Shown here: positions 1 to 9,035 of the stretch, piece by piece | Position numbering within the stretch: position 1 is the first letter of the stretch | Layout: every line of letters begins with the position of its first letter | Source of the DNA: Rhodococcoides kyotonense | GTDB taxonomy: Bacteria; Actinomycetota; Actinomycetes; Mycobacteriales; Mycobacteriaceae | DNA length: 64,000 nt | Direction: 5' to 3' | NCBI RefSeq assembly: GCF_001645385.1 | Contig: NZ_LVHI01000041.1 | Location: forward strand, 1-64,000 | Notes under the pieces: generated by a model | The model's database searches: none | Seen by the model: only the letters and a program-made list of their open reading frames with translations | What the model was told of the DNA's origin: nothing | Program-made: the position numbers and the translations under genes

Positions 1-222
<222 letters not shown>

Positions 223-303
223 TTCGCAGCTCTCTCAGATCGTTCTCAGCAGCGAAAGCAATACTCGACCGATGTCCGACTCCCCCGCGCCGAGGCTGTC
301 GGC

Positions 304-1254
304 ATGCCGATAGCCCGACGCGGGCGGTCGCCGCATTTCTCTCTGCACAGTCGGATTCGCCTGCTGATCATGAGCGTGGCCGCGTTGGCGGTCGCCGTCA
401 GCGCGCTCGCGATCTATGCCGTCACCGAACAAGCCCTGCGCGCTCAGGTCGCCGATCGGGTCAGTCGCAACGCGGACGCGCTGATCGCCAGCGCAACATC
501 GGGCGTGACGGCCACGCTGTTCGGTTTCGGCGTCGGTAGTTCCGATGGACCGGCGATCAAGGTCGCCCTCGTCTCCGTGGACGGCGAACTGATCACCTTC
601 ACCGCCGAGTCCCGTCCGTTCACCGGAACGAGCGGTGTCCTCGACCCACCCGAACAAGCGGTGGCCGACGGCAATGCCGAGACGTCGCTCCGCGAAGTGC
701 GCGGCTACATGATCTCCGCGAAACGAACGGTGTCGGGAGAGACCGTGATGGTGGCCGAATCTCTGGACACCAACGCGCCCTTACTGGGCAAGCTGACGCT
801 CGCACTCGTGATGATCGGCGCATTCCTCGTCGCGCTCGCCGGCATCGCGGGCGCGGCCGTCGCGCGCACGGGTCTGCGTCCGGTCAAACGACTGCGCAAC
901 GCAACCGAACGCATCGCCCGAACCGGCTCGCTGGAGCCGATCGCAGTGACGGGCGACGACGAACTCGCCTCGCTCGCCACGAGTTTCAACGAGATGCTGC
1001 TCGCGCTCGACAAATCGGGTGCCCGGCAGAACAAATTGATCACCGACGCGGCCGAAGAGCTGATGGAACCGCTGAACACTCTGCGGTCCAGGATCGACAT
1101 CCTGATGTCCGTCGACACACAGAACCCTCCCCTCACCCCGGCCGAACACGACGAACTGCGCGCGGGAGTCATGGCCGAGATGGACGTCATCATCCGACTC
1201 GTCCAGGAACTCGTCGACCAGGCCCGAGAGGTTCCCGAGTCAACGAATGCGTGA
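304..1254 (+). CDS. MprB-like membrane sensor lacking a kinase domain
   Basis: A 316-residue membrane protein built like the front half of a sensor histidine kinase. There is a first membrane helix at about 20-42, an extracytoplasmic sensor region at about 43-162, a second helix at about 163-187, a HAMP domain at about 188-237, and the start of a dimerisation helix at about 240-300. In MprB-type kinases the dimerisation helix carries D-A-G-H-E-L-R-T-P; here the aligned stretch reads D-A-A-E-E-L-M-E-P, so the phospho-acceptor His is Glu251. There is no ATP-binding domain: the gene ends in TGA, and the next gene (minus strand) overlaps its 3' end by 15 bp. The ATG at 304 has GAGG 8 nt upstream. 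It cannot be a conventional kinase. It may act as a dimerising partner or decoy for another sensor, or be a decayed gene. No response regulator is adjacent. Confidence 0.75.
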   Translation: MPIARRGRSPHFSLHSRIRLLIMSVAALAVAVSALAIYAVTEQALRAQVADRVSRNADALIASATSGVTATLFGFGVGSSDGPAIKVALVSVDGELITFTAESRPFTGTSGVLDPPEQAVADGNAETSLREVRGYMISAKRTVSGETVMVAESLDTNAPLLGKLTLALVMIGAFLVALAGIAGAAVARTGLRPVKRLRNATERIARTGSLEPIAVTGDDELASLATSFNEMLLALDKSGARQNKLITDAAEELMEPLNTLRSRIDILMSVDTQNPPLTPAEHDELRAGVMAEMDVIIRLVQELVDQAREVPESTNA

Positions 1255-1752
1255 CTCTTTCTCGACCCGGTGGACGTCGACGTCTCCGAGAACACCGTCG
1301 GTGATCGTCGCCGTCATATAGGTGCAGTAGGGCTGACGACGACGGTCGGTCGGCGAGCCTGGATTGAGCAAACGCAGACCGGTATCCGCCACCGTGTCCC
1401 ACGGAATGTGGCTGTGCCCGAACACGAGTACATCGGTATCCGGATACAGCGCAGCCATTCGTTTCTCGCGTCCCGCTGCCGCACCGGTCTCGTGGACGAC
1501 CGTCAACCGCAGCCCGTCGAGTGTCACGTCGGCCCGTTCGGGCATGACGGCCCGCAAGTCGTCACCGTCGTTGTTTCCCCAACACGCGATCAGTCGCTTC
1601 GATCGGGCGGAGAGATCGTCGAACAATCCGATTTCGACCCAGTCACCTGCGTGGATGACGACATCGGCGTCGTCGACGGCTGCCCACACCTGCTCGGGCA
1701 ACGCCCGGGCTCGCTTGGGAACGTGCGTGTCGGCCAACAGAAGTAACTTCAC
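1240..1752 (-). CDS. YfcE/MJ0936-type metallophosphoesterase
   Basis: A 170-residue calcineurin-like phosphodiesterase of the small YfcE/MJ0936 type. The metal-binding motifs appear in the usual order: L-L-A-D-T-H at residues 5-10 (D-x-H), then H-A-G-D (GD motif), C-W-G-N-N-D (GNxD), V-V-H-E-T-G, and the terminal G-H-S-H. Family members hydrolyse phosphodiesters in a Mn- or Ni-dependent manner, but the physiological substrate is generally unknown and cannot be read here. The start is GTG at 1752. It lies 17 bp downstream of the siderophore ABC ATPase on the same strand, so it may be read through from that operon, although a functional link is not obvious. Confidence 0.88.
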   Translation of the reverse strand: MKLLLLADTHVPKRARALPEQVWAAVDDADVVIHAGDWVEIGLFDDLSARSKRLIACWGNNDGDDLRAVMPERADVTLDGLRLTVVHETGAAAGREKRMAALYPDTDVLVFGHSHIPWDTVADTGLRLLNPGSPTDRRRQPYCTYMTATITDGVLGDVDVHRVEKESRIR

Positions 1753-1769
1753 GACGACCAGTGTGCCCG

Positions 1770-2528
1770 TCAGCGCGCGTAGACCGCAGTTCTGTTGCCG
1801 TCGATCGTGTGCACGCGGACCGACGTGTCGAAGACGTCACTCAGAATGTGATCCTGCATCATCTCGTCCGAGGTACCGCCCGTCACGATGATTCCGTCAC
1901 GCAGTGCAATGATGCGATCGGAATAGGCCGCAGCGAAGTTGATGTCGTGGACGATGAGCACGATGGTCTTGCCGAGTTCGTCCGCTGCTCTGCGCAGCTG
2001 CTTCATCATCAGGACCGAGTGCTTCATGTCGAGGTTGTTCAGCGGCTCGTCGAGCAGCACGTAATCGGTGTCCTGCGCCAGCACCATCGCGACGAATGCT
2101 CGCTGACGCTGACCTCCGGACAGCTGGTCCAGAAACCGGTGTGCCAATCCGTCCAGTTCGAGGAACGCGAGCGCCCTGTCGACATGTTCGGTGTCGGCTG
2201 GGCCGAGCCTCCCCTTCGAGTGCGGGAACCGACCGAATCCGACGAGTTCACGCACCGTCAGACGCGCGGTGATGTGGTTGTCCTGCCGCAGGATCGACAG
2301 GTGCCTGGCCAGATCCGCCGATCTGGTCGTTCGAATGTCCATGCCTCCGACCGTGACCGTCCCCGATGTGGGGTCGAGCAGCCGACCGATGACTGTGAGC
2401 AACGTGGACTTGCCCGCGCCGTTGGGGCCGATCAGCGATGTGATGCCCCCTTTCGCGATGGTGCCGGTGACGGGCCCCAGCACACGGTGGTCCTGATACG
2501 ACATGGCAACGTCGACGAATTCGATCAC
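1770..2528 (-). CDS. Iron-siderophore ABC transporter, ATP-binding subunit
   Basis: A 252-residue cytoplasmic ATPase of the FecE/FepC class. It has Walker A (GPNGAGKST, about residue 35), a Q-loop (LRQDNHI), the ABC signature LSGGQRQRAF at about 135, Walker B (YVLLDEP) and the H-loop (IVHDINF). It powers the two FecCD-type permeases encoded just upstream. Its GTG start overlaps the permease stop by 4 bp (GTGA), which implies translational coupling. The whole set is the last part of an iron-regulated operon starting near 5560. The exact siderophore cannot be told from sequence. A vitamin B12 or haem substrate is the alternative, but the iron box argues for ferric siderophore. Confidence 0.92.
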   Translation of the reverse strand: MIEFVDVAMSYQDHRVLGPVTGTIAKGGITSLIGPNGAGKSTLLTVIGRLLDPTSGTVTVGGMDIRTTRSADLARHLSILRQDNHITARLTVRELVGFGRFPHSKGRLGPADTEHVDRALAFLELDGLAHRFLDQLSGGQRQRAFVAMVLAQDTDYVLLDEPLNNLDMKHSVLMMKQLRRAADELGKTIVLIVHDINFAAAYSDRIIALRDGIIVTGGTSDEMMQDHILSDVFDTSVRVHTIDGNRTAVYAR

Positions 2529-3541
2529 AGCTTGCCCTTACGAAGTATGACGGCGAGAAACAGTGCGCCGCCGACGAATTCGATGATGACCGTCAGGAAT
2601 CCACCGGCGTAGAAGATATGTTGCATGACGAATTGGCCCAGCACGAGCGTCAGCAAGCCGAGCAGGAAGGCCATCGGCATGACATACACGTGCTTGTAGC
2701 TACCGGCGAACTGATACGCCAGCGTTGCGACGACGAAGCCGTAGAACGTCATCGGGCCCACCAACGCCGTCGAGAATGCGACCATCACCGCGATCAGAAT
2801 CAGCATCAGCGTCAGTTCGCGTTTGTGCGAAACCCCGATGCCCATCGCCGCTTCCCGGCCCAACAGCAACGCGTCGAGATGATGTCTGCGCTTCCACAGA
2901 ATCAGACCGATCACGATGCAGACGCCGAAGGCCAGCGGAAGGTAGTCCCCCTTGACCGCGCTCAGCCGACCGAACAGCTTGACCGACAACATGTCGTACT
3001 CGGTCGGAGACAGCAAACGCTGGAGGAACGTCGAAATGCTGTCGAACGCAAGGCCGATGACGACCCCCACGAGCAGCATCAGGAACAGGCTCCCGAGTTT
3101 GCCCGAGAACATCCAGCGGTACAAGATCGTCGCGAAGACGACCATGAGCGCCGTCTGGGCAAGAAGTTTCGGAATGCCCTCGGTGTTCGCCATGACCGTG
3201 CCGCCGAAGACGAACACCATCAGCGTCTGCATCAGCGTGTACATCGAATCGAAGCCGATGATCGACGGCGTCAGAATTCGGTTGTCGGTCACCGTGTGAA
3301 AAACCACGGTGCCGACTCCCTGCGTGAACGCGGCAATCACCATGGCGCCCAACATGTTCAACCGTCGTGGAAACGCGAATGCGAAGGACCCACGGACGAA
3401 CAGAAAGAGAAAGCAAGCGATAAGGGCGACCAGAACCACCGACACCAGCACGAGCCGGACACCGGGACTGAGGTACGGGCGCGGTATTCGCCGTCGCACC
3501 GGCTCGCGACGCGACGCGACGTGAGATTCAAGCACTGACAT
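2525..3541 (-). CDS. FecCD-family siderophore ABC transporter permease (second subunit)
   Basis: A 338-residue integral membrane permease of the FecCD/BtuC family, with eight to ten predicted hydrophobic helices from residue 28 on. It has the conserved Gly-rich end of the BtuC fold (GPMTFYGFVVATLAYQ, and later EFVGGALFLAVILRKGKL). It pairs with the other permease encoded upstream to form the heterodimeric channel for a ferric siderophore. The ATG at 3541 lies inside the upstream permease gene (14-bp overlap), and the 3' end overlaps the ATPase start by 4 bp. All four transporter genes are therefore probably made from one transcript. The Arg-rich cytoplasmic N-terminus fits the positive-inside rule. 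Confidence 0.9.
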   Translation of the reverse strand: MSVLESHVASRREPVRRRIPRPYLSPGVRLVLVSVVLVALIACFLFLFVRGSFAFAFPRRLNMLGAMVIAAFTQGVGTVVFHTVTDNRILTPSIIGFDSMYTLMQTLMVFVFGGTVMANTEGIPKLLAQTALMVVFATILYRWMFSGKLGSLFLMLLVGVVIGLAFDSISTFLQRLLSPTEYDMLSVKLFGRLSAVKGDYLPLAFGVCIVIGLILWKRRHHLDALLLGREAAMGIGVSHKRELTLMLILIAVMVAFSTALVGPMTFYGFVVATLAYQFAGSYKHVYVMPMAFLLGLLTLVLGQFVMQHIFYAGGFLTVIIEFVGGALFLAVILRKGKL

Positions 3542-4499
3542 AGCGACGCTGCCTCACTATCAACAGAACGAACACGACCGCACCGACGACACCCAGAATC
3601 ACCGAGGCCGGAATCTCCATGGGCGCGACGACGATTCGTCCGACGATGTCGCACGCCAACAGCAAACCGGCCCCGATGAAGGCAACCCACGGCAGATTCT
3701 TGTGCACGTCGTCGCCGAGGATCATGGACACGAGATTCGGCACGATCAATCCGAGGAACGGTATGAAACCGACGACGACGCTCGTGACGCCCGTGGCGAC
3801 GGCGACCATCGTGACGCCGACGAACACGATCTGTTCGTAGCGTAGACCCACCGACGTCGCGAGGTCCTTGCCCAGACCGGCGACTGTGAACCTGTTGGCC
3901 AGCACGTACGCCAGGACTGCGATGACCAGGACAGCCCATAGTGGTTCGTAGAAACCGCGCACGACACTGCTGAATCCGCCGGACCGCCATGCGGACATCG
4001 ATTGCAGCAGATCGAAGGTTCCCGCAAGGAACGTCGTCACGGCGCCGACGACGGCCCCGAGCATGATTCCGACGAGGGGAACGACCAACGACGACCGTAC
4101 CGATACCTGACGAAGCACGCCGACGAAGATCATCGTGCCGACGAATGCGAAGCCCGTGGCAACGATCATCTTGACCATCGGGGTAGCACCCGGCAGCACG
4201 ATGAACGTGAACAGTACTCCGAGTCCGGCCCATTGAGCCGTGCCTGCCGTGGTCGGTTCGACGAACTTGTTCTGCGTGATCATCTGCATGATGACGCCGG
4301 AGATGCTCATCGCCATCGCCGCGAAGATCAATGCGAGAGTACGGGGTACACGCGATATCAGGAACATGTTGCGCGCCTCGGGATCGTCGAGCAACGTCCG
4401 AAGGGTGATGTCGTAGCCGCCGACGAACAGCGAGAGGACGGCGAGACCGAGAACGGTCACGACGATCGCGGTGAGAAGCAGTGTTCGATGCTTGGTCAT
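3528..4499 (-). CDS. FecCD-family siderophore ABC transporter permease (first subunit)
   Basis: A 323-residue permease of the FecCD/BtuC family. I start it at ATG 4499 because the protein from there begins MTKHRTLLLTAIVV, a normal first membrane helix, while the 5' extension of the frame is Arg/Pro/Thr-rich and overlaps the end of the upstream gene. It has the conserved N-terminal motif LISRVPRTLALIFAAMAMSI (R-x-P-R-x-x-x) and the later GFIPFLGLIVPNLV loop that contacts the ATPase. It sits 58 bp downstream of the binding-protein gene and overlaps the second permease by 14 bp, forming the two-subunit channel. Confidence 0.9.
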   Translation of the reverse strand: MTKHRTLLLTAIVVTVLGLAVLSLFVGGYDITLRTLLDDPEARNMFLISRVPRTLALIFAAMAMSISGVIMQMITQNKFVEPTTAGTAQWAGLGVLFTFIVLPGATPMVKMIVATGFAFVGTMIFVGVLRQVSVRSSLVVPLVGIMLGAVVGAVTTFLAGTFDLLQSMSAWRSGGFSSVVRGFYEPLWAVLVIAVLAYVLANRFTVAGLGKDLATSVGLRYEQIVFVGVTMVAVATGVTSVVVGFIPFLGLIVPNLVSMILGDDVHKNLPWVAFIGAGLLLACDIVGRIVVAPMEIPASVILGVVGAVVFVLLIVRQRRYVSA

Positions 4500-4557
4500 G
4501 GAGATACCCGTGTGCCGCGGCTTTCGACGGAAAGCCGCGGCACAGCCGGCCGACGAA

Positions 4558-5514
4558 TCAGGCGGCGTTCGCGAACGCGGTCGAGATTCCCTCGAACGCC
4601 TCGGTGTACGCCTGGATGCCCTCGCGGGTGTAGAAGTACGGGTCGAGGTAGATGATCTGATCCTGCGTCGTGAACGTGGTGTTCGCGAAGGCCTCCTGTG
4701 CTGCGAACACAGCCCCAGCCGGGGACGCACCCTCTTCGCCTGCGGCGGCGTCGCGGTCGAGCACGATGACCCAGTCGGGGTTGGCCTGCGCGATGGTCTC
4801 CGGCGCCAGACCCGAATCCCCGTGCACGTCACCGGCTTCTCCGGCGAAGACGTCTCGCAGGTTCAGCGGCTCGAGAAGACGGCCGATGCGCTGGGCACCA
4901 TTGTCGATCTTGCCGCCGTTGACGTTGGCGAGGAACACAGTCTGCCCGGTGGTCTGGGCGGCAGCGTCGGCCTCGGCTGCGTCGAGGGCCGCGATGATGT
5001 CGGCGGCCTGATCCTCCTTGCCGAAGATGGTGCCGAGCTTCTCGGTCTGCGCCTTCAGCGACTCGACGTAGTTCTCGTCGGTCGGCGAGATGTCGATCGT
5101 CGGGGCGATTTGGCTGAGCTCGTCGGTGTACTCCTGGAAGCGGTAGCCGCCGATGATCAGGTCGGGTTCGGCTTCGCTGACGACCTCCAGGTTGGGCTCG
5201 CGGTGCGTACCGACGTCGAGAATGGCGTCGTTCGAGATCCACTCCTCGAAGCCCTCGTCCGGCATCAACGGCTTGGGGAGCGCGACCGGCTCGATCCCGA
5301 ACGCCTGCAGCGTTTCGAACGACGTGTTGTCGAGCGCGGCCACACGCACTGGGTTGGCCGGAATCTCGACAGGACCGTTGGCGGTCTCGACGCTGACCGT
5401 GTCCGAGGACGAAGCGCTGTCGGCGTCGGTCGACGATTCGCTGCACGCCGACAGAACGAGCATCGACGCAGCGGCGCCGGCCATGAGCAGCATCGACGTA
5501 CGAGAGATCTTCAC
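4558..5514 (-). CDS. Siderophore-binding lipoprotein (FecB/FepB type)
   Basis: A periplasmic-type substrate-binding protein of about 318 residues for ferric siderophores. The N-terminus is a lipoprotein signal: a short basic start, a hydrophobic stretch and the lipobox L-S-A-C, so it is anchored outside the membrane and hands its ligand to the FecCD permeases. The mature part has the class III binding-protein features RVAALDNTSFETLQAFGIEPV and EPDLIIGGYR. I prefer the GTG at 5514, with GAGG 6 nt upstream, over a TTG 15 bp further up with no ribosome-binding site. It is the first gene of the operon. A promoter overlapped by an IdeR-type box lies 50-75 bp upstream. Confidence 0.9.
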   Translation of the reverse strand: MKISRTSMLLMAGAAASMLVLSACSESSTDADSASSSDTVSVETANGPVEIPANPVRVAALDNTSFETLQAFGIEPVALPKPLMPDEGFEEWISNDAILDVGTHREPNLEVVSEAEPDLIIGGYRFQEYTDELSQIAPTIDISPTDENYVESLKAQTEKLGTIFGKEDQAADIIAALDAAEADAAAQTTGQTVFLANVNGGKIDNGAQRIGRLLEPLNLRDVFAGEAGDVHGDSGLAPETIAQANPDWVIVLDRDAAAGEEGASPAGAVFAAQEAFANTTFTTQDQIIYLDPYFYTREGIQAYTEAFEGISTAFANAA

Positions 5515-5560
5515 GCGTTTCCTCACCAAGGTTTGTTTACGAAGTCTTTAGTCGACGAGA

Positions 5561-5590
5561 AAAGTAATGGTTTAGGTGAGGCTATGCAAA
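5561..5590 (-). promoter_or_regulatory. Iron-regulated promoter with IdeR/DtxR box
   Basis: On the plus strand, 5572-5590 reads TTAGGTGAGGCTATGCAAA. It matches 15 of 19 positions of the IdeR/DtxR consensus TTAGGTTAGGCTAACCTAA, with the left half nearly perfect. On the minus strand a TTGCAT (-35) and TACTTT (-10) are separated by exactly 17 bp, and the box covers the -35 and most of the spacer. Iron-loaded IdeR bound here would block transcription of the siderophore transporter. The promoter assignment is inferred from sequence only. Confidence 0.8.
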
Positions 5591-5610
5591 TCATAACGGG
5601 GTGACGCCAA

Positions 5611-8600
5611 TCACTGAAAATCTCTGGACTTGGAACGGACACGGAGGTCCATCAGCTGCAGATGATCGGCCACGACGGTGACTGCGCCCTCGGCGTTCTG
5701 GACCTTGCCGCGCACGAGCAGAGCCGGTGCCGTGAGGGCCAGTTTGCGGAACTTGGCCCACAGTCCCACCGAGCAGACGACGTTGACCATGCCCGTCTCG
5801 TCCTCGAGGTTGAGGAACGTGACACCCCCTGCCGTCGCGGGCCGCTGACGATGCGTCACCGCGCCGCCGACGAGAACACGATCTCCGTCGGGCACCTGCA
5901 GCAATCCGTTGGCCGGGACGACACCCATGTCGTCGAGTTTCTCCCGGAAGAACTGTGTCGGGTAGGAATCGGGCGAGACACCGGTCGCCCAGACGTCGGC
6001 CGACGCGATGTCCAGGTCGCTCATGCCCGGAAGCATCGGTGCCCGCGTCGACGCGCCGAGACCCGGTAGCAGATGCGACCTTTCCCCCGCGGCCGCACCC
6101 GCCGCCCACAGAGCCTCTCTTCTGGTGATGCCGAAACATCCGAGAGCGCCTGCAGTGGCAAGAGATTCGGCTTGCGACGTCGACAGTTCCACTCGTCCGG
6201 TCAGATCGAGGAACGACGCGAACGGGCCGTGCAGGACGCGAGATTCGACGATGCGTTCGGCGAGGTCCTGCCCGATGTGCCTCACGTCGGCGAGGCCCAT
6301 TCGGATTTCGAGGCCGGAGCCGGTGAGATCGGCGTACCACGAACTGGCGTTGACGTCGGGACCGTGCACCTGGACTCCGTGACGACGCGCATCGGCGACG
6401 AGGGACTGCGGCGAATAGAAGCCCATCGGCTGCGCGCGGAGCAGACCCGCGCAGAACGCCGCGGGATGATGCAGCTTGAACCACGACGAGTAGAACACCA
6501 GCGACGCGAAACTCTGCGAATGACTTTCGGGGAAACCGAAATTGGCGAATGCGGCAAGCTTCTCGTAGATCCGGTCGGCGACGTCGCCGGTGATACCGTG
6601 CAGGTTCTGCATGCCGTCGTAGAACCGATCACGCAGCTGGTTCATCTTCTCCGGAGACCGTTTGGACCCCATGGCACGACGCAACTGATCCGCCTCGGCA
6701 GGACTGAATCCTGCGACGTCGATGGCCATCTGCATCAATTGTTCCTGGAACAGCGGCACCCCGAGGGTGCGTTCGAGCGCCTTCTTGAGCGACGGGTGAT
6801 CGAACGTGACGGGTTCGAGTCCGTTGCGGCGCTTGATGTACGGGTGCACCGAACCACCCTGGATGGGGCCGGGCCTGATCAGCGCGACCTCGACCACGAG
6901 GTCGTAGAACTCGGACGGCTTCAGTCTGGGCAGCGTCGCCATCTGCGCGCGGGATTCGACCTGGAACACACCGACCGAATCCGCGCGTTGCAGCATGTCG
7001 TAGACAGCCTTCTCGCTCAGATCGATGTCGGCGAGATCGACATGGAGGTCCTTGTGCTCGGCCACGAGGTCGATCATGTAGTGCAACGCCGACAGCATGC
7101 CGAGCCCCAGCATGTCGAACTTGACCAATCCGACTGCGGCACAGTCGTCCTTGTCCCACTGCAGCACACTGCGATCGGCCATGGTCGCCCATTCCACCGG
7201 ACACACGTCGGCGATGGGGCGATCACAGATGACCATGCCGCCCGAGTGAATTCCGAGATGCCGCGGAAACCCCTCGATCTGCTGCGCCAACTCGAGGACG
7301 GACGCAGGAATCTCACTGTCCTCCTGATCCCCCACCTTGGACCATCGGGTGACCTGCTTGCTCCAGGCATCCTGTTGTCCTTGCGAAAACCCCAACGCGC
7401 GAGCCATGTCTCGCACCGAGGACTTTCCTCGATAGGTGATCACATTGGCGACCTGCGCCGCGTACGTGCGGCCGTACTTCTCGTAGACGTGCTGAATGGC
7501 CTCCTCACGCCGGTCCGATTCGATGTCGATGTCGATGTCGGGCGGGCCGTCCCGCTCCGGTGCGAGAAAACGTTCGAACAGCAGCTTGTTCGCCACCGGA
7601 TCCACGTTGGTGATGCCGATGGCGTAACACACCGCAGAGTTTGCCGCGGAACCTCTTCCCTGACACAGGATGTCGTGTGTCTTGCAGAAGTCGACGATGT
7701 CGTGCACGACGAGGAAGTAGCCGGGAAATTGCAGCCGTTCGATGATGTCGAGTTCGTACTCGATCTGCGCGTAGGCGGACGGATGCTGTTGCCGCGTACC
7801 GTACCTGCGGGCAGCGCCGTCGAACGACAGTGCCCGTAGATAGCTGATTTCGGTATGCCCCGGTGGCACGTCGAACGGCGGGAGCTTCGGCGCGATCAGG
7901 CGAAGATCGAACACACACTCGCGCCCGAGTTCGACCGCGCCACGCACGGCGCCGGGGTGATGCGCGAACAACCGTGCCATCTCCGCCCCGGATCGCAGAT
8001 GCGTGCCCCCGGTCGGAGCGAGCCACCCGGACGCGTCGTCGAGACTGCTGCGGGCGCGAACCGCGGCCATCGCCATCGCGAGTCGGCCGCTGTCGGGTGT
8101 CGCATAGTGTGCAGCCGTCGTCGCGACGATCGGGAGCTCGTATCCACGTGCCAGTTGCGCGAGGGCGTCGTTGCGCTCGTCGTCCTCCGCAATGCCGTGA
8201 TGGGTGAGCTCGACACTGACACGGTCCGCACCGAACCGGTCGACGAGGTCGGCCAACGCCGCGTCGGCTGCCGACAGGCCCCCGGTATCCAGGGCTCGTC
8301 GAACATGACCCTTGCGGCACCCGGTGAGAATCTGCCAATGCCCGCCCGCGGCGTCGGACAAGCCGTCGATGTCGTACTGCGGTTTGCCTTTGACGCCACC
8401 GCGCAGATGCGCCGCCGCGATCTCGCGTGACAGCCGTCGATACCCTTCCTGTCCCCTGGCCAGGACCAACAGATGGGAACCGTCCGGATCCAGCTCTCCC
8501 GCGCGAGACCGCGCCGTGCCCAGGGACAGCTCGGCCCCGAAGATCGTCCCGATGCCGAGCGCTTTGGCTGCCTCGGCGAAACGCACCACACCGTAGAAAC

Positions 8601-8895
8601 CGTCGTGATCGGTGATCGCGATGGCCTCCAGGCCCAGCCGCACCGCCTCTTCGACCATCACCTCCGGCTGGCTCGCGCCGTCGAGGAAACTGAAAGCAGA
8701 GTGAGCGTGCAGTTCCGCGTACGCCGTCGTCGACACCGCCGGGCGTGTCACCTCGTTCTCGTATGCTTCGCGTTTACGCGACCACGCCGGACTGTCGCCG
8801 CCGTCGCCGACGACCTCGGGCACCGGCCGCGCCGGGCGGCCCGACAGCACACGTTCCATCTCCGACCACGTGGGTGGGCCGTCGTTCCAACCCAT
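5611..8895 (-). CDS. dnaE2: Error-prone DNA polymerase DnaE2
   Basis: A 1094-residue C-family DNA polymerase of the DnaE2 type, which copies across lesions and causes damage-induced mutation together with ImuA' and ImuB. The N-terminal PHP domain is visible (AELHAHSAFSFLDGAS at about 60, ITDHDGFYG). The catalytic aspartates sit in PDIDIDIESDRREE. A helix-hairpin-helix region and an OB-fold (VLVGGAVTHRQRP) follow. The length of about 1,090 is normal for DnaE2 and shorter than the replicative DnaE1. I start at ATG 8895, with GGAGG 5 nt upstream; a GTG 6 bp further upstream is too close to that site. A LexA box 21 bp upstream makes it an SOS gene. The imuA'-imuB pair lies 6 kb away in the same window. 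Confidence 0.96.
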   Translation of the reverse strand: MGWNDGPPTWSEMERVLSGRPARPVPEVVGDGGDSPAWSRKREAYENEVTRPAVSTTAYAELHAHSAFSFLDGASQPEVMVEEAVRLGLEAIAITDHDGFYGVVRFAEAAKALGIGTIFGAELSLGTARSRAGELDPDGSHLLVLARGQEGYRRLSREIAAAHLRGGVKGKPQYDIDGLSDAAGGHWQILTGCRKGHVRRALDTGGLSAADAALADLVDRFGADRVSVELTHHGIAEDDERNDALAQLARGYELPIVATTAAHYATPDSGRLAMAMAAVRARSSLDDASGWLAPTGGTHLRSGAEMARLFAHHPGAVRGAVELGRECVFDLRLIAPKLPPFDVPPGHTEISYLRALSFDGAARRYGTRQQHPSAYAQIEYELDIIERLQFPGYFLVVHDIVDFCKTHDILCQGRGSAANSAVCYAIGITNVDPVANKLLFERFLAPERDGPPDIDIDIESDRREEAIQHVYEKYGRTYAAQVANVITYRGKSSVRDMARALGFSQGQQDAWSKQVTRWSKVGDQEDSEIPASVLELAQQIEGFPRHLGIHSGGMVICDRPIADVCPVEWATMADRSVLQWDKDDCAAVGLVKFDMLGLGMLSALHYMIDLVAEHKDLHVDLADIDLSEKAVYDMLQRADSVGVFQVESRAQMATLPRLKPSEFYDLVVEVALIRPGPIQGGSVHPYIKRRNGLEPVTFDHPSLKKALERTLGVPLFQEQLMQMAIDVAGFSPAEADQLRRAMGSKRSPEKMNQLRDRFYDGMQNLHGITGDVADRIYEKLAAFANFGFPESHSQSFASLVFYSSWFKLHHPAAFCAGLLRAQPMGFYSPQSLVADARRHGVQVHGPDVNASSWYADLTGSGLEIRMGLADVRHIGQDLAERIVESRVLHGPFASFLDLTGRVELSTSQAESLATAGALGCFGITRREALWAAGAAAGERSHLLPGLGASTRAPMLPGMSDLDIASADVWATGVSPDSYPTQFFREKLDDMGVVPANGLLQVPDGDRVLVGGAVTHRQRPATAGGVTFLNLEDETGMVNVVCSVGLWAKFRKLALTAPALLVRGKVQNAEGAVTVVADHLQLMDLRVRSKSRDFQ

Positions 8896-8915
8896 GTGCA
8901 CCTCCGGTCAGTGTT

Positions 8916-8929
8916 CGAACGTATGTTCC
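8916..8929. promoter_or_regulatory. LexA (SOS) box upstream of dnaE2
   Basis: The sequence CGAACGTATGTTCC fits the actinobacterial/Gram-positive LexA operator (GAAC-N4-GTTC) exactly in both half-sites. It lies 21 bp upstream of the dnaE2 start and 107 bp upstream of the divergent MMPL transporter start, in their shared 140-bp promoter region. Repression of dnaE2 by LexA is well established in mycobacteria; an effect on the MMPL gene is only possible. Confidence 0.88.
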
Positions 8930-9035
8930 CATTACACCTCGAGCCACCGACACGAATCAATCGTCGGCTCGCGGCACCGATAGGCTCGCCCGGAACACAT
9001 GCGCGGCCCCCTTCGACCAGATCCGGAGATCTCGA

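Noticed and set aside
4500-4832. 5' extension of the first FecCD permease into the binding-protein gene
   Set aside because: Pro/Arg/Thr-rich, not membrane-like; ATG 4499 gives a proper first helix.
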